Shown piece after piece: positions 37,092-48,421 of a DNA stretch of 64,000 nucleotides. The position numbers and the translations under genes are program-made. Where the stretch lies: contig JACRHL010000005.1 in the NCBI GenBank assembly GCA_016212085.1, positions 62,001 through 126,000 of the forward strand. Direction: 5' to 3'. The DNA is from Nitrospirota bacterium (lineage in GTDB: Bacteria; Nitrospirota; JACRHL01). Below the pieces are notes generated by a model. It saw only the letters and a program-made list of their open reading frames with translations. It did no database searches and was not told where the DNA came from. Positions within the stretch are counted from its first letter, which is position 1. Each line of letters starts with the position of its first letter.

Positions 37092-37439
37092 ATGAAGCAA
37101 CACACACCCGGATCCGATTTCGCACGCGGCCCTGAACGCCCCGCCCTCGCCTCCCGCGAGATGGCCGATCTGTACGTGAAGCAGGGCAACTACGAGCGCG
37201 GCATCGACATGTACCGGCACCTGCTGGAGCGCGAGCCGGACGCCACCGAGCTGCGCGAGCGGCTGGAGGACGCCGAGACCCTGGCCGATCTGCTCACCGT
37301 GCGCGACGAGACCCAGGTGTACGACAAGGGTTTCCGCGAGGGCTACACGGCCGGCCGCACCCAGGCCAAGCCCTCCGCCAAGGACGTCAAGATCGCCACG
37401 CTCACCGCCTGGCTCAACCGCATACAGGCCGAACGATGA
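37092..37439 (+). CDS. Small TPR-like helical protein
   Basis: A 115-aa protein with one recognisable TPR-like helix pair ([40 protein letters not shown]) followed by a charged C-terminal part ([12 protein letters not shown]). It probably mediates protein contacts. Its last codons overlap the ATG of the roadblock gene (ATGA), so the two are made together and may form a complex. The wider function is not known. Confidence 0.65.
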   Translation: MKQHTPGSDFARGPERPALASREMADLYVKQGNYERGIDMYRHLLEREPDATELRERLEDAETLADLLTVRDETQVYDKGFREGYTAGRTQAKPSAKDVKIATLTAWLNRIQAER

Positions 37440-37798
37440 TCAAGCTGGTTCAGTCCCTGCGCCGGGTGGCCAACCATCTGGACGATGTCCGCGGCATCGC
37501 CCTGGTGGGGGCGGACGGTCTGGTGGTGGAGGCCCTGCAACTCGACCCGCTGGCCGACATGACCACCCTGGCCGCCGAGCTCAGCGTGTCCCGGAAGGAC
37601 CTGCATGGCGCCGTCCGGGGGGCCGGCATGGGCGGCCTGAACGGCTTTCAGATCGACACCGCGGAGGGCTGCGTGCAGGTGGTGGGCGTGAACGACGAGT
37701 ATTTCCTGCTCATGGTCATCAAGCCGGACGGCAACCCCGGCCGCGGGCGCTTTTACCTGCGCCTGGAGGCGGAACGGCTGGCGGTGGAACTGCGCTGA
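37436..37798 (+). CDS. Roadblock/LC7-domain protein
   Basis: A 120-aa protein of the roadblock/LC7 (MglB-like) family: [17 protein letters not shown], the hydrophobic middle helix and [11 protein letters not shown] are the fold's landmarks. Such proteins regulate small Ras-like GTPases of the MglA type or form related complexes. No MglA-like GTPase is encoded in the window. It is coupled to the TPR gene and sits 8 bases upstream of aroQ. Confidence 0.75.
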   Translation: MIKLVQSLRRVANHLDDVRGIALVGADGLVVEALQLDPLADMTTLAAELSVSRKDLHGAVRGAGMGGLNGFQIDTAEGCVQVVGVNDEYFLLMVIKPDGNPGRGRFYLRLEAERLAVELR

Positions 37799-37806
37799 AC
37801 CGAACC

Positions 37807-38253
37807 ATGGCCGACCTGCTCATCCTGCACGGGCCCAACCTGAACCTGCTCGGCACCCGCGAGCCGGGCACCTATGGCCGCGCCACCCTGGACGACATCA
37901 ACCGCGCCCTGGCCGACGACGCCGCGAAGGCCGGCTACGGGCTGCGCGTGTTCCAGTCCAACCACGAGGGCGAACTGGTGGACCTGATTCAGGCGCACGG
38001 CCCCCAGGTCCAGGGGGCGCTCATCAACCCGGCGGCCCTCACCCACACCAGCGTGGCCCTGCGCGACGCGTTCCTGGCGGTGGGCGTGCCGGTGGTGGAG
38101 GTGCACCTTTCCAACATTCACCGGCGCGAGCCGTTCCGCCACCACTCCTACCTGGCCGACGTGGCCATCGGCCAGGTGATGGGGTTTGGCGCGGCCAGCT
38201 ACCGTCTGGGGCTCGCCGGCCTGATCGACCACCTGGCCCAGGCCGCCGGTTAG
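37807..38253 (+). CDS. aroQ: Type II 3-dehydroquinate dehydratase
   Basis: A 148-aa enzyme of the shikimate pathway. It shows [18 protein letters not shown] with the catalytic tyrosine, [27 protein letters not shown] and [20 protein letters not shown] with the catalytic histidine. It forms dodecamers and dehydrates 3-dehydroquinate. It lies upstream of efp and accBC, a common order. Confidence 0.97.
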   Translation: MADLLILHGPNLNLLGTREPGTYGRATLDDINRALADDAAKAGYGLRVFQSNHEGELVDLIQAHGPQVQGALINPAALTHTSVALRDAFLAVGVPVVEVHLSNIHRREPFRHHSYLADVAIGQVMGFGAASYRLGLAGLIDHLAQAAG

Positions 38254-38318
38254 GCGGACAACCGGGGACGGGCAACACTAAACCCTCCGTTTTTTTTCAG
38301 GAAAGACCGAGCAACCAC

Positions 38319-38885
38319 ATGGGAACCATTTCGACCGCGGAATTCCGCAACGGATCCAAGCTTGAGATCGACGGCGTGCCGTACACCATCATCGAGTTTC
38401 AGCACGTCAAGCCGGGCAAGGGTGGCGCCTTCGTGCGCACCAAGATCAAGTCCCTCAAGGACGGCCGGGTGCTGGAGCGCACCTTCCGTTCCGGCGAGAA
38501 GCTGGACACGCCCGACCTGACCTACGCCGTGATGCAGTACCTGTATCAGTCCGGCGACGAGTACATGTTCATGGACACCTCCACCTTCGACCAGGTGGGC
38601 CTCACCGCCGATCAACTGGGCGACGCGGTGGACTTCATGCAGGAGAACATGGAAGCCAAGGTGCTGCTCTACAAGGGCGAAGCCATCAACGTGGAGATCC
38701 CCAACTTCCTGGAGCTGGAGATCGTCGAGACCGATCCGGGCGTGAAGGGCGACACCGCCTCCGGCGGCAGCAAGCCGGCCAAGCTGGCCACGGGGGCGGT
38801 GGTGAAGGTTCCGCTTTACATCGAGGTGGGCGAGCGCATCCGCGTCGACACCCGCACCCGGACCTACATCGAGCGGGCCAAGTAG
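38319..38885 (+). CDS. efp: Elongation factor P
   Basis: A 188-aa three-barrel protein with [34 protein letters not shown], in which the loop lysine of PGKGGA is the usual site of post-translational modification (EpmA or another route). It relieves ribosome stalling at polyproline. No epmA/epmB gene is in the window. Length and sequence are standard. Confidence 0.97.
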   Translation: MGTISTAEFRNGSKLEIDGVPYTIIEFQHVKPGKGGAFVRTKIKSLKDGRVLERTFRSGEKLDTPDLTYAVMQYLYQSGDEYMFMDTSTFDQVGLTADQLGDAVDFMQENMEAKVLLYKGEAINVEIPNFLELEIVETDPGVKGDTASGGSKPAKLATGAVVKVPLYIEVGERIRVDTRTRTYIERAK

Positions 38886-38931
38886 CGCCCGGCGGCGCGC
38901 CCATCCGTTTTCTGCAAATAAGGTGACCCCA

Positions 38932-39402
38932 ATGAACCTGAAAGAGCTCAAGGACCTGGTCAAGTTCCTGGACGATACCCGCTTTACCGAGGTGGAGATC
39001 GAGCAGGAGGGGATCCGGGTCCGCCTGGCGCAGGACCTGCCGCCTACGGTGGTGGCGGCTCCGCCCGCGCCGATGGCGGCGCCGGCCGCCCAGGCCGCTT
39101 CGGTCCCCACCGCCTGGGCGGTGGCCGCCCCGGCGTACGACGTGCGCATCCCGGCAGAGAACAACGGCAGGGTCGTCACCTCGCCCATCGTGGGTACCTT
39201 CTACCGCTCCCCGGGCCCGGACAAGCCCGCCTACGTGCAGGTGGGCGACACGGTCAGCAAGGGGCAGGTGGTCTGCATCGTCGAGGCCATGAAGCTGATG
39301 AACGAGATCGAGTCCGACTTCTCCGGCAAGGTGGCCGCCGTCCTGGTCGAGGATGGTCAGCCGGTGGAGTTCGGCCAGCCGCTGATCCGCATTGAACCTT
39401 AA
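38932..39402 (+). CDS. accB: Biotin carboxyl carrier protein of acetyl-CoA carboxylase
   Basis: A 156-aa BCCP: N-terminal domain ([23 protein letters not shown]), an Ala/Pro-rich linker (about 40-70), and the biotinyl domain with [10 protein letters not shown] carrying the biotin lysine. ATG 38932 was chosen; a GTG at 38923 is in frame. It is followed after 23 bases by accC. Confidence 0.97.
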   Translation: MNLKELKDLVKFLDDTRFTEVEIEQEGIRVRLAQDLPPTVVAAPPAPMAAPAAQAASVPTAWAVAAPAYDVRIPAENNGRVVTSPIVGTFYRSPGPDKPAYVQVGDTVSKGQVVCIVEAMKLMNEIESDFSGKVAAVLVEDGQPVEFGQPLIRIEP

Positions 39403-39425
39403 GTAACGGGACGGGTTTCATTTCC

Positions 39426-40811
<1,386 letters not shown>

Positions 40812-40818
40812 GTCCCCG

Positions 40819-41460
40819 ATGGGCCGCCCGGCGGCGCCGCCGCCCCGCGGCGTGTACCTGATCGCCGATGCCGCCACCCGCTCCGGCGAGCAACTGGTGG
40901 CCGCGGTGACGGCGGCGCTCGGCGCCGGCGTGCGGCTGGTCCAATACCGCGACAAGGCGCCCCTGAGCGACGCCCAGCTGGCCACGGCCACCGCCCTCCG
41001 CCAGGCCGCCCACGCCCACGGCGCCCTGTTCCTGGTGAACGACCGGGTGGACCTGGTGCTCATGTGCGGCGCCGACGGCGTGCACCTGGGCCAGGACGAC
41101 CTGCCCCCGCACGTGGCCCGCGCCCTGCTGCCGGCGGGCGCCCTGGTGGGCATCTCCACCCACAACCTGGACGAGGCGCTGGCGGCGCAGCGGGCCGGGG
41201 CGGACTACGTGGGTTTTGGCAACGTGTTCGGCACCACCTCCAAGGCGGACGCGCTGCCGCCCACCGGCACCGGGCCGCTGGCGGAAGCGTGCCGCGCGCT
41301 CGCCATCCCCGTGTACGCCATCGGCGGCGTGAACGGGGCGAACCTGGCGGCGGTGAAGGCGGCGGGCTGCGCCGGCGGCGCGCTGATCGGGGCGGTGCTG
41401 AAGGCGGACGACCCCGGCGCCGCCGCCCGCGAGCTGGGCCGCGTCTGGGCGGAGAGCTGA
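40819..41460 (+). CDS. thiE: Thiamine-phosphate synthase
   Basis: A 213-aa TIM-barrel enzyme joining the thiazole and pyrimidine halves of thiamine. It shows RLVQYRDK, LFLVNDRVDLVL, GVHLGQDDLP, GISTHN, YVGFGNVFGTTSK and a C-terminal VYAIGGVN phosphate site. It starts 7 bases after accC. No TPP riboswitch is apparent upstream. Confidence 0.94.
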   Translation: MGRPAAPPPRGVYLIADAATRSGEQLVAAVTAALGAGVRLVQYRDKAPLSDAQLATATALRQAAHAHGALFLVNDRVDLVLMCGADGVHLGQDDLPPHVARALLPAGALVGISTHNLDEALAAQRAGADYVGFGNVFGTTSKADALPPTGTGPLAEACRALAIPVYAIGGVNGANLAAVKAAGCAGGALIGAVLKADDPGAAARELGRVWAES

Positions 41461-41461
41461 T

Positions 41462-42901
41462 CTATTTGGTGGGCGTGTCGCCCTGGCGGCCGTAGATGTC
41501 GTCGAAGCGCACGATGTCGTCCTCCCCCAGGTAGGCGCCGCTCTGCACCTCCACCATCTCCAGCGGGATGGTGCCCGGATTCTCCAGCCGGTGGCGGGTG
41601 CCGATGGGGATGTAGGTGGACTGGTTCTCCGACAGCAGGAATACCTCGTCGTTGCGGGTGATCCTGGCGGTGCCGGACACGATCACCCAGTGCTCGGCGC
41701 GGTGGTGGTGCATTTGCAGCGACAGGGCCGCCCCCGGCTTGACGGTGATGTGCTTCACCTGGAAGCGCGTGGCCACCTCCAGCACCGTGTAGGTTCCCCA
41801 CGGCCGGTAAACCGTGCGGTGCACCGACAGCTCCCGGCGCCCCGCGCCCTGTAGGCGCTTGACCAGGGTCTTCACGTCCTGCGAGCGTTCGCGGGGGGCC
41901 ACCAGCACGCCGTCGCCGGTTTCGATCACCACCAGATCCTTGATGCCCACGGCAGCCACCAGACGCTCCTCGGCGCGGATGTAGGAACCGCTCACGTCCT
42001 CGGCGATCACGTCGCCCATCAGCACGTTGCCCTGGGCGTCCGGGCCGCTGGTCTCCCACACGGCGCGCCACGAGCCCAGGTCGTTCCAGGCCATGGACAC
42101 GGGCACCACCACCGCCCGCGCCGTGCGTTCCATCACCGCGTAGTCGATGGATTCGGACGGGCAGGCGCCAAACGGCCCGGCGGCCAAGCGTGTGAAGTCC
42201 AGGTCGCGGGTGGCACCGGCCACCGCCGCCTCGGCGGCGGTCAGGATGTCCGGGGCGTGGGCCTTCAGCTCCTCCAGGTAGACGGAGGCGCGGAACGCGA
42301 ACATGCCGCTGTTCCAGAAATAGTCGCCGGCCGCCACGAACCGTTGGGCGGTGGGCAGGTCGGGTTTTTCGACGAAGCGCTCCACCCGGAAGGCGCCCGG
42401 CACGTCGGCGGGGGCGCCCTGGTGGATGTAGCCGTAGCCGGTTTCCGGGTGGTCCGGGCGGATGCCGAAGGTGACCAGGGAACCCGTCTCCGCCTGGGCC
42501 AGGGCCGTTTCCACGGCGCCGTGGAAGGCGGGCACGTCACCGATGACGTGGTCGGCGGGCAGCACCAGAAGCAGCGGGTCGGCGCCGCCGGCGCGGGCCA
42601 GCAGGGCGGCCACGGCCACCGCCGGCGCGGTGTTCCGGCCCTCCGGCTCGAGCACGATGGACTGGGGCGCGTTGGGCCGGCGGCGCACCTGCTCGGCGGC
42701 CAGGAAGCGGTGCTCGTCCCCCGCCACCAGCATGGGGGGCGCGCAGCCCTCCAGCCCCTCCAGGCGCCCCAGGGTGGCTTGCAGCATGGTCTGCTCGCCC
42801 ACCAGCGAGATGAGCTGCTTGGGGTACAGCTCCCGCGACAGGGGCCACAGCCGGGAACCGATGCCGCCGGCGAGAACCACGGGAATGAACGGGCGCGTCA
42901 C
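41462..42901 (-). CDS. manC: Mannose-1-phosphate guanylyltransferase / mannose-6-phosphate isomerase
   Basis: A 479-aa bifunctional enzyme. The N-terminal nucleotidyltransferase has PVVLAGGIGSRLWPLSRELYPKQ and LVLPADHVIGD; the C-terminal cupin isomerase has RPWGTYTVLE, VKPGAALSLQMHHHRAEHWVI and HRLENPG. It makes GDP-mannose for surface polysaccharide, consistent with the glycan genes elsewhere in the window. The stop codon is separated by one base from that of the convergent thiE. Confidence 0.95.
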   Translation of the reverse strand: MTRPFIPVVLAGGIGSRLWPLSRELYPKQLISLVGEQTMLQATLGRLEGLEGCAPPMLVAGDEHRFLAAEQVRRRPNAPQSIVLEPEGRNTAPAVAVAALLARAGGADPLLLVLPADHVIGDVPAFHGAVETALAQAETGSLVTFGIRPDHPETGYGYIHQGAPADVPGAFRVERFVEKPDLPTAQRFVAAGDYFWNSGMFAFRASVYLEELKAHAPDILTAAEAAVAGATRDLDFTRLAAGPFGACPSESIDYAVMERTARAVVVPVSMAWNDLGSWRAVWETSGPDAQGNVLMGDVIAEDVSGSYIRAEERLVAAVGIKDLVVIETGDGVLVAPRERSQDVKTLVKRLQGAGRRELSVHRTVYRPWGTYTVLEVATRFQVKHITVKPGAALSLQMHHHRAEHWVIVSGTARITRNDEVFLLSENQSTYIPIGTRHRLENPGTIPLEMVEVQSGAYLGEDDIVRFDDIYGRQGDTPTK

Positions 42902-42963
42902 GTCAACCTCTCATCCATGAAGATGGCCCATCATAGCCGACGGGACCGGGGGAAGGAAAAGCC

Positions 42964-44442
42964 TTATGAATCCTTGTCGGCCCCGCCGGAGGTGCCCTTG
43001 AGGCGGGCCCTGAGCCAGTGCTTCACGTCCTGGCGGGTGGTGATCTCGCCCGCCAGGCGTGCGTCGCGCAGGGCCCTGAGCAGCTCCCCCACCAGCGGCC
43101 CCTGGGGCACGCCGAAGCGCCGCACCAGGTCGTCCCCGGTGAGGAACGGCGGGCCGTCGTCCACCGGGCGGATGTGCCGGTGGCGCACGGTCCGCACGTG
43201 GTTCCACAGGGCCAGCAGCCGCTGCTCCGCGTCCGCCGGGCGGTCCGGGCCCCGGGCGGCGCGGGTGTCCGCCAGGGCCAGCAGGAACAGCCCCTCCAGG
43301 TCCTCCTCCAGGTCGCGGCACAGGCGGTCGATGGCGCGCACGGTGACCGTGTCGGTCCCCTGGGCCATCAGCAGCATGGGACGCAGGTGGTGCGCCACCA
43401 GCCGGGCCACGCGCCGGGCGCGGCGGCCGGACAGGCGCAGGCGCCGGGTGACGGCCTCCGTGAGGCGCGCCCCCTCCCGCTCGTGGCCGATGAAGCGCAC
43501 CCGCCCGTGTTCCTCGTGGCGCGTGGCGGGCTTGCCCACGTCGTGCAGCAGGGCGGCCCAGGCCAGCACCCGGCGGGTCTCGTCGTCGCGCAGGCAGGCG
43601 TCCAGTTCGGTGTCCTCCGGCCGTGCCAGGGGGTCGCGCAGCAGCCGCGCCAGCTCCGCCACGGTCTGCAGCGTGTGGCCCCACACGTCCAGGTGGTGAT
43701 AACCGTTCTGGGTGGCGCCCACGCCCGCCGCCAGTTCCGGCAGCAGCACCGGCAGCACGCCGTCCGCCATCATGTCCGCCAGGGCGGTGGACGGGTCCGG
43801 CGCCGCCAGCAGTTCGTCCAGCTCGCGGGCGATGCGCTCCACCGCCGGGCGCGCCACCAGCGCGGCGTGCGCGCGCAGGGCGGAGCGGGTCTCCGGGTCC
43901 AGGGAAAACCCCAGTTGGGCGGCCAGCCGGTAGCCGCGCGCGATGCGCGCCGGGTCGTCCGCCAGGGCGGTGGGCCCGGCCAGGCGCAGCACGCGGGCGT
44001 GCAGGTCGGCGCGGCCGCCGGTGGGGTCGACGAAGGCGGCGGTGGCGGTGTCGAAGGCGTCGTCCAGGGGCAGGGCGATGGCGTTGACGGAAAAATCCCG
44101 CGCCGCCAGGTCGCCCTCGATGGTGGCGGCGCGCAGGGTGACCATGTCGATCCAGTCGATGCCCTGGCTGCCGCGCAGGGCCAGCCGCACCGTGCCCGTG
44201 TCCGGGTCCAGGGGCACGCAGCGGCCGTGGCCGGCGGCCTCCAGGCGTTGCCCGAGTTCGGTGGTGTCGCCGTCCACCGCCAGGTCCAGATCCTTGGGCC
44301 AGCGGGTCAGCAGCACGTCGCGCAGGGTGCCGCCGGTGAGCCACAGGCGCGCGCCCATCCGGCCGGCGATGGCGCGCAGGGCGGCCACGGCGGGCTCGGC
44401 CCGCAGGGTCTCCGCGTAGGCGAACAGGTAGGGGGGGAACAC
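42964..44442 (-). CDS. tRNA nucleotidyltransferase/poly(A) polymerase family with HD domain (possible CC-adding enzyme)
   Basis: A 492-aa class II nucleotidyltransferase: LWLTGGTLRDVLLTRWPKDLDLAV (about 33-56) gives the GG and DLD active-site motifs, AARDFSVNAIALPL and LADDPARIARGYRLAAQ follow, and an HD-type domain contains LLHDVGKPATRHEEHGRVRF. It would extend tRNA 3' ends. Because the large DHH-CBS enzyme at 31113-33731 looks like an A-adding type, this one may add CC only. GTG 44442 lies one base after the tsaE stop. Confidence 0.82.
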   Translation of the reverse strand: MFPPYLFAYAETLRAEPAVAALRAIAGRMGARLWLTGGTLRDVLLTRWPKDLDLAVDGDTTELGQRLEAAGHGRCVPLDPDTGTVRLALRGSQGIDWIDMVTLRAATIEGDLAARDFSVNAIALPLDDAFDTATAAFVDPTGGRADLHARVLRLAGPTALADDPARIARGYRLAAQLGFSLDPETRSALRAHAALVARPAVERIARELDELLAAPDPSTALADMMADGVLPVLLPELAAGVGATQNGYHHLDVWGHTLQTVAELARLLRDPLARPEDTELDACLRDDETRRVLAWAALLHDVGKPATRHEEHGRVRFIGHEREGARLTEAVTRRLRLSGRRARRVARLVAHHLRPMLLMAQGTDTVTVRAIDRLCRDLEEDLEGLFLLALADTRAARGPDRPADAEQRLLALWNHVRTVRHRHIRPVDDGPPFLTGDDLVRRFGVPQGPLVGELLRALRDARLAGEITTRQDVKHWLRARLKGTSGGADKDS

Positions 44443-44443
44443 G

Positions 44444-44908
44444 TCAGTTTTCCCTTTCCAGCGCGTTGAGCAGATGGGTGGGGGCGTTGCCGGACGGCGT
44501 GAGCGTGATGCGCCGCTCCCCCTCCGCGGCGCCGGGGCCGATGTGGATGCGGAGGGCGTCGGCGGGGGGGTGCGGCCCGCCCAGCGTGGGCCACTCCACC
44601 AGGGTGACGCCGGGGCCGTCCACCTCGTCGAACAGCCCCAGCCGGGCGATCTCGTCCGGGCTGCCGATGCGGTACAGGTCCACATGGTAGAACGGCAGGC
44701 GGCCGTGGTGAAGCCGCATCAGGGTGAAGGTGGGGCTGGTGACCGTGGCCGGGTCGATACCGAGCCCCTCGGCCACGCCCTTGGCGAGGCAGGTCTTGCC
44801 CGCCCCCAGGTTCCCCTCCAGCAGCAGCACCTCGCCCCCATGGCAGGCCGCGCCGAGGCGGGCGCCCAGGGAGCGGGTGGCGGCGGCGGATCCGCTGACG
44901 ACGATCAC
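44444..44908 (-). CDS. tsaE: tRNA threonylcarbamoyladenosine biosynthesis ATPase TsaE
   Basis: A 154-aa P-loop protein: LEGNLGAGKTCLAKGVAEGLG is the Walker A region, SPTFTLMRLHH and HVDLYRIGSPDEIARLGLFDEVDGPGVTLVEWPTL are the TsaE signature. It supports TsaBCD in making t6A37. GTG 44908 overlaps the stop of the upstream gene (GTGA). TsaE is usually short, as here. Confidence 0.92.
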   Translation of the reverse strand: MIVVSGSAAATRSLGARLGAACHGGEVLLLEGNLGAGKTCLAKGVAEGLGIDPATVTSPTFTLMRLHHGRLPFYHVDLYRIGSPDEIARLGLFDEVDGPGVTLVEWPTLGGPHPPADALRIHIGPGAAEGERRITLTPSGNAPTHLLNALEREN

Positions 44909-45558
44909 CCCCGGGCCAGGACCGGCGGCGCATCCGCGGGCGGTGCCGCCACCGTCTCCAGGTGGGCGGCCAGGGCGGCCAGCGCCGCCAGGTCCTGGCC
45001 GATGCGTTCCGGTGTCAGGTCGAGGGCGCCACCGTAGGGCTTGCCCACGGTGATGGCGTCCGGCCCCAGGACGATGTTGGGGTAGCGCCCCAGGGGCTCC
45101 AGCCGCTCCGCCAGGCCCCCGCGCGCGAACAGGGCCACCGTGGCCGCCTCGTCGGTGGCGTACACGTAGCGTCCGGGCATCAGGCCGGCCAGGTAGTCGC
45201 CCGCCACCGCGTTGAAGGAGCCCTTGTCCGGCGCGGTGGTGAAGAAACCCTCCTCCACCACCAGGGAGGCCGACGGCAGGCGGATGGGCGTGGCCAGCAC
45301 CAGGTAGACGATGTCCGCCGTCTTCCGGTGTCCCTCCGACAGGTAGAAGAACAGCTCCGCCGGCCGCCCGGCCACCTGGGTGGTCCAGTGCGGGTAATGC
45401 ATGCGGTTCTGCTGGGCGACGCCGCCGCCCATGGCGGATGCCAGCCCGTCGAACAGGTGGCGGATCTGCTTCTTGCCGCGCGATCCGTAATAAAGCATGC
45501 TCGCGACCATGGCGGCGAGCAGGATGCCGACCATGATGGCGACGTTCAGAAAGGTCAT
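44905..45558 (-). CDS. Membrane-anchored protein of unknown function
   Basis: A 217-aa protein with one N-terminal helix (VAIMVGILLAAMVASMLYYG) followed by a basic stretch and a soluble domain. No known motif was recognised; the region RPAELFFYLSEGHRKTADIVYLVLATPIRLPSASLVV looks beta-rich. It has its own N18 promoter and is translationally coupled to tsaE. Function unknown. Confidence 0.6.
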   Translation of the reverse strand: MTFLNVAIMVGILLAAMVASMLYYGSRGKKQIRHLFDGLASAMGGGVAQQNRMHYPHWTTQVAGRPAELFFYLSEGHRKTADIVYLVLATPIRLPSASLVVEEGFFTTAPDKGSFNAVAGDYLAGLMPGRYVYATDEAATVALFARGGLAERLEPLGRYPNIVLGPDAITVGKPYGGALDLTPERIGQDLAALAALAAHLETVAAPPADAPPVLARG

Positions 45559-45610
45559 GGGGTCTCCATCCGCGTGCCGTGCGGCCGGCTTGGGGCCGCT
45601 CTAACCCTTT

Positions 45611-45640
45611 ATTAGACGGGCACCGTTCGGTGGGGGTCAA
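45611..45640 (-). promoter_or_regulatory. Promoter of the membrane-anchored protein-tsaE-tRNA nucleotidyltransferase genes
   Basis: On the minus strand TTGACC (45640-45635) and TCTAAT (45616-45611) are 18 bases apart. The -35 box overlaps the stop codon of nnr, so this is an internal or separate promoter within a packed gene string. Confidence 0.65.
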
Positions 45641-47220
45641 CCCAGCGGGCCGATGGTGTCCACCGGGATGGTCGCGGCGCCCGCCGCGAGGCGCGCCATG
45701 GCCTCCGGCAGCAGGGCGGCCAGGTCGCCCGCGGCCAGTCCCGCCCGGCCGTGGCGATCCGCCCAGATATCCGCCGCCAGGCCGTGCAGGAACACCCCCA
45801 GCGCCGCCGCCTCCGCCGCCGGGCGGCCCTGGGCCAGCAGGCCGCCGATGACCCCGGCCAGCACGTCGCCGGTGCCGCCGCTGGCCAGCGCCGGGTTGCC
45901 GGTGGGGTTCACCCACACCTGGCCGAACGGGTCGGCCACCACCGTGTGCGCCCCTTTCAGCACCACGGTCACCTCGTGCTCGTGGGCGAAGCGGCAGGCG
46001 GTGCCGATGCGGTCGTGCTGCACCTGGGCGGTGGGCTTGCCGGTGAGCCGCGCCATCTCGCCCGGATGGGGGGTGACGACGGTGGGCAGGGGACGGCGCG
46101 GAAAGGCGTCCATGTGGCCGGCCCAGGCGTTCAGGCCGTCGGCGTCGATCACCAGGGGCCCCTCGCACTGCAACGTGAAGGCGCGCGCCGCCCGGGCGGC
46201 GTCCGGGTGGCCCGAAAGGCCGGGGCCGAGCACGGTCACGGAGCGCTCGGCGGCGGCCCGGACCAGTTGCGCCACCGCCTCCGGCGCCAGGGTGCGGTCC
46301 GGGGTGTCCGCCACCGGCAGGGTCATGGCCTCGGTGAGTTTTTGCTCCAGGATGTCGTTCAGGCCCTCGGGAACGGCTGCCGTCACCAGCCCGGAGCCCA
46401 CCCGCAGGGCGCCCAGGGCGGCCAGGGTGGGGGCGCCGGTCATGCCCGGACTGCCGCCCACGATCAGGGTGTGCCCATAGGTGCCCTTGTGGCCGGAACC
46501 GGCCCGTTGCGGCAGCCAGGCCCGCGCCTGATCCGGGCGGATCAGGCGCGGTGCCACCTCCGCGTCCGCCACCGCCCGGTCGGGGATGCCGATGTCCGCC
46601 ACCACCAGCCGCCCGCGCAGGTCGGCGCCGGGCCCCATGAAGTGACCGCGCTTGGGCCGGCAGAAGGTGACCGTGAGGTCGGCGCGCACCGCCGTGCCCA
46701 GCACCTCGCCGCTGTCCGCGTGGACGCCGGACGGGATGTCCACGGCCACCGTGGGGCGGTGCGCCTGGTGCAGCAGGTTCACCCAGTCGGCGGCGGGGGC
46801 GCGCAGGGGCTGGTTGAGGCCGGTGCCGAACAGGGCGTCCACCACCAGGTCCGCCGTTGCCAGGTCGTGGGCGAGGGTGTGGCCCGCGTCGGCGGCGATG
46901 AGGGTCCCGCCCAGGCCGGCGAAGGCGCGCAGGTTGGCCAGGGCGTCGCCCTGCACCCCGTCCGCCCCCCCCGCCAGGTGGCAGGTGACGGCGGCGCCGG
47001 CGTTCAGCAGGTGGCGGGCGATCACGAAGCCGTCGCCGCCGTTGTTGCCCTTGCCGCACAGCACCACCACGCGCCTGCCGGCGGGCGGCCCGAAGTGCCG
47101 GACGATGGCGCGGGCGGTGAGGGTGCCCGCCTGCTCCATGAGCACCAGGCCGGGCACGCCCAGGCCGTTGATGGTGGCCGCGTCGATGGCCTGCATCTCC
47201 GCCGCGGTGACGATTTCCAT
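45637..47220 (-). CDS. nnr: Bifunctional NAD(P)H-hydrate epimerase/dehydratase
   Basis: A 527-aa fusion. The N-terminal YjeF_N epimerase (about 1-215) has RRVVVLCGKGNNGGDGFVIARHL and VDALFGTGLNQPL; the C-terminal ADP-dependent dehydratase (about 230-505) has GHKGTYGHTLIVGGSPGMTGAP, TVVTPHPGEMARLTG and NPALASGGTGDVLAG. Together they repair damaged NADHX/NADPHX. The fused form is common in proteobacteria. Confidence 0.95.
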   Translation of the reverse strand: MEIVTAAEMQAIDAATINGLGVPGLVLMEQAGTLTARAIVRHFGPPAGRRVVVLCGKGNNGGDGFVIARHLLNAGAAVTCHLAGGADGVQGDALANLRAFAGLGGTLIAADAGHTLAHDLATADLVVDALFGTGLNQPLRAPAADWVNLLHQAHRPTVAVDIPSGVHADSGEVLGTAVRADLTVTFCRPKRGHFMGPGADLRGRLVVADIGIPDRAVADAEVAPRLIRPDQARAWLPQRAGSGHKGTYGHTLIVGGSPGMTGAPTLAALGALRVGSGLVTAAVPEGLNDILEQKLTEAMTLPVADTPDRTLAPEAVAQLVRAAAERSVTVLGPGLSGHPDAARAARAFTLQCEGPLVIDADGLNAWAGHMDAFPRRPLPTVVTPHPGEMARLTGKPTAQVQHDRIGTACRFAHEHEVTVVLKGAHTVVADPFGQVWVNPTGNPALASGGTGDVLAGVIGGLLAQGRPAAEAAALGVFLHGLAADIWADRHGRAGLAAGDLAALLPEAMARLAAGAATIPVDTIGPLG

Positions 47221-47260
47221 GGCAGCCCCCTTGTGTGGCCGGGTGGCGCCGGCCGGTTGC

Positions 47261-47638
47261 CTAACGTTCCAGGATCACCTGGGCGGCGGACCACTCGGTG
47301 TCGTGGGTGATGGACACGTGGATGGTGCCCACGCCGATGGCCTCGGCCCGCTCCAGGGCCTTGCCGGACAGGGTCACCACCGGCTTGCCCAGGTCGTCGT
47401 GGCCGCAGGCGATGTCGCGCCAGCGGATGCCGTCGCGGAAGCCGGTGCCCAGGGCCTTGACCAGCGACTCCTTGACCGCCCACATGCCCGCGTAGTGCAG
47501 CACCCGGTTGGCGCGCTCGCCGGCGTAGCGCTGTTCCGCCCGGGTGAAAATGCGGTTGGTGAAGCGCGCGCCGTGACGCGCCACGGCGTCCTCGATGCGC
47601 GAACGCTTGACCAGGTCGAGGCCGATGCCCACGATCAC
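47261..47638 (-). CDS. acpS: Holo-[acyl-carrier-protein] synthase
   Basis: A 125-aa enzyme that adds phosphopantetheine to ACP. It shows [17 protein letters not shown] with the metal-binding Asp, [11 protein letters not shown], and [15 protein letters not shown] with the conserved WAxKEAxxKA-type motif. GTG 47638 overlaps the pdxJ stop (GTGA). pdxJ-acpS is a common pair. Confidence 0.95.
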   Translation of the reverse strand: MIVGIGLDLVKRSRIEDAVARHGARFTNRIFTRAEQRYAGERANRVLHYAGMWAVKESLVKALGTGFRDGIRWRDIACGHDDLGKPVVTLSGKALERAEAIGVGTIHVSITHDTEWSAAQVILER

Positions 47639-48363
47639 GCCGTGGCGCCGTCCTGCGGAATGAGCGCGCGCATGTCGCGCACCGCCCGTTCCAGCCCCAG
47701 CAGCATGGCCCGCGCCATGATGCTGTGGCCGATGTTGTATTCCACGATCTGCGGGATGGCCGTCACCGCCTGGATGTTGGTGTAGTTGAGGCCGTGCCCG
47801 GCGTTCACGCCCAGGCCCAGGGCGTCCGCGAGCACGGCCGCCTCGCGCAGCAGGTGGAGGTGCCGGGCCTGTTCCGCGCCACGGGCGTTGGCGTAGTGGC
47901 CGGTGTGCAGCTCGACGAAATCGGCCCCCGCGTCGCGGCTGGCCTTGATCTGCTCCGGCGATGGCTCCACGAACAGCGACACCACGATGCCCGCGTCCCT
48001 CAGGCGCTTGATGCGCTCGGCGAGCGGCGCCAGGTGGCCGCGCACGTCGAGCCCGCCCTCGGTGGTGAGCTCCGCGCGCCGTTCCGGCACCAGGGTGCAG
48101 ATGTCGGGCTTCAGGCGGGTGGCGATGGCGACCATCTCCTCGGTGGCGGCCATTTCCATGTCGAGCCGGGTCTGCACCGTCGCGCGCAGCAGGGTCAGGT
48201 CGCGGTCCTGGACGTGGCGCCGGTCCTCGCGCAGGTGGGCGACGATGCTCGACGCGCCGGCCAGCTCGCAGAGGGCCGCCGCCGTCACCGGGTCGGGCTC
48301 GATGCCGCCGCGCGCCTGGCGCAGGGTTGCCACGTGGTCGATGTTGACCCCCAGTTTCGCCAT
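47635..48363 (-). CDS. pdxJ: Pyridoxine 5'-phosphate synthase
   Basis: A 242-aa TIM-barrel enzyme of vitamin B6 synthesis. Landmarks are [39 protein letters not shown]-like [38 protein letters not shown] and [17 protein letters not shown] 48363 gives the standard N-terminus; the frame continues upstream without family similarity. The promoter is at 48451-48422. Confidence 0.96.
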   Translation of the reverse strand: MAKLGVNIDHVATLRQARGGIEPDPVTAAALCELAGASSIVAHLREDRRHVQDRDLTLLRATVQTRLDMEMAATEEMVAIATRLKPDICTLVPERRAELTTEGGLDVRGHLAPLAERIKRLRDAGIVVSLFVEPSPEQIKASRDAGADFVELHTGHYANARGAEQARHLHLLREAAVLADALGLGVNAGHGLNYTNIQAVTAIPQIVEYNIGHSIMARAMLLGLERAVRDMRALIPQDGATA

Positions 48364-48421
48364 GCCGTCTCCGCCTCCAGGAAAAAAACTGGCCGGACCG
48401 TCCGGCGCGCCCCCTGCCGGC

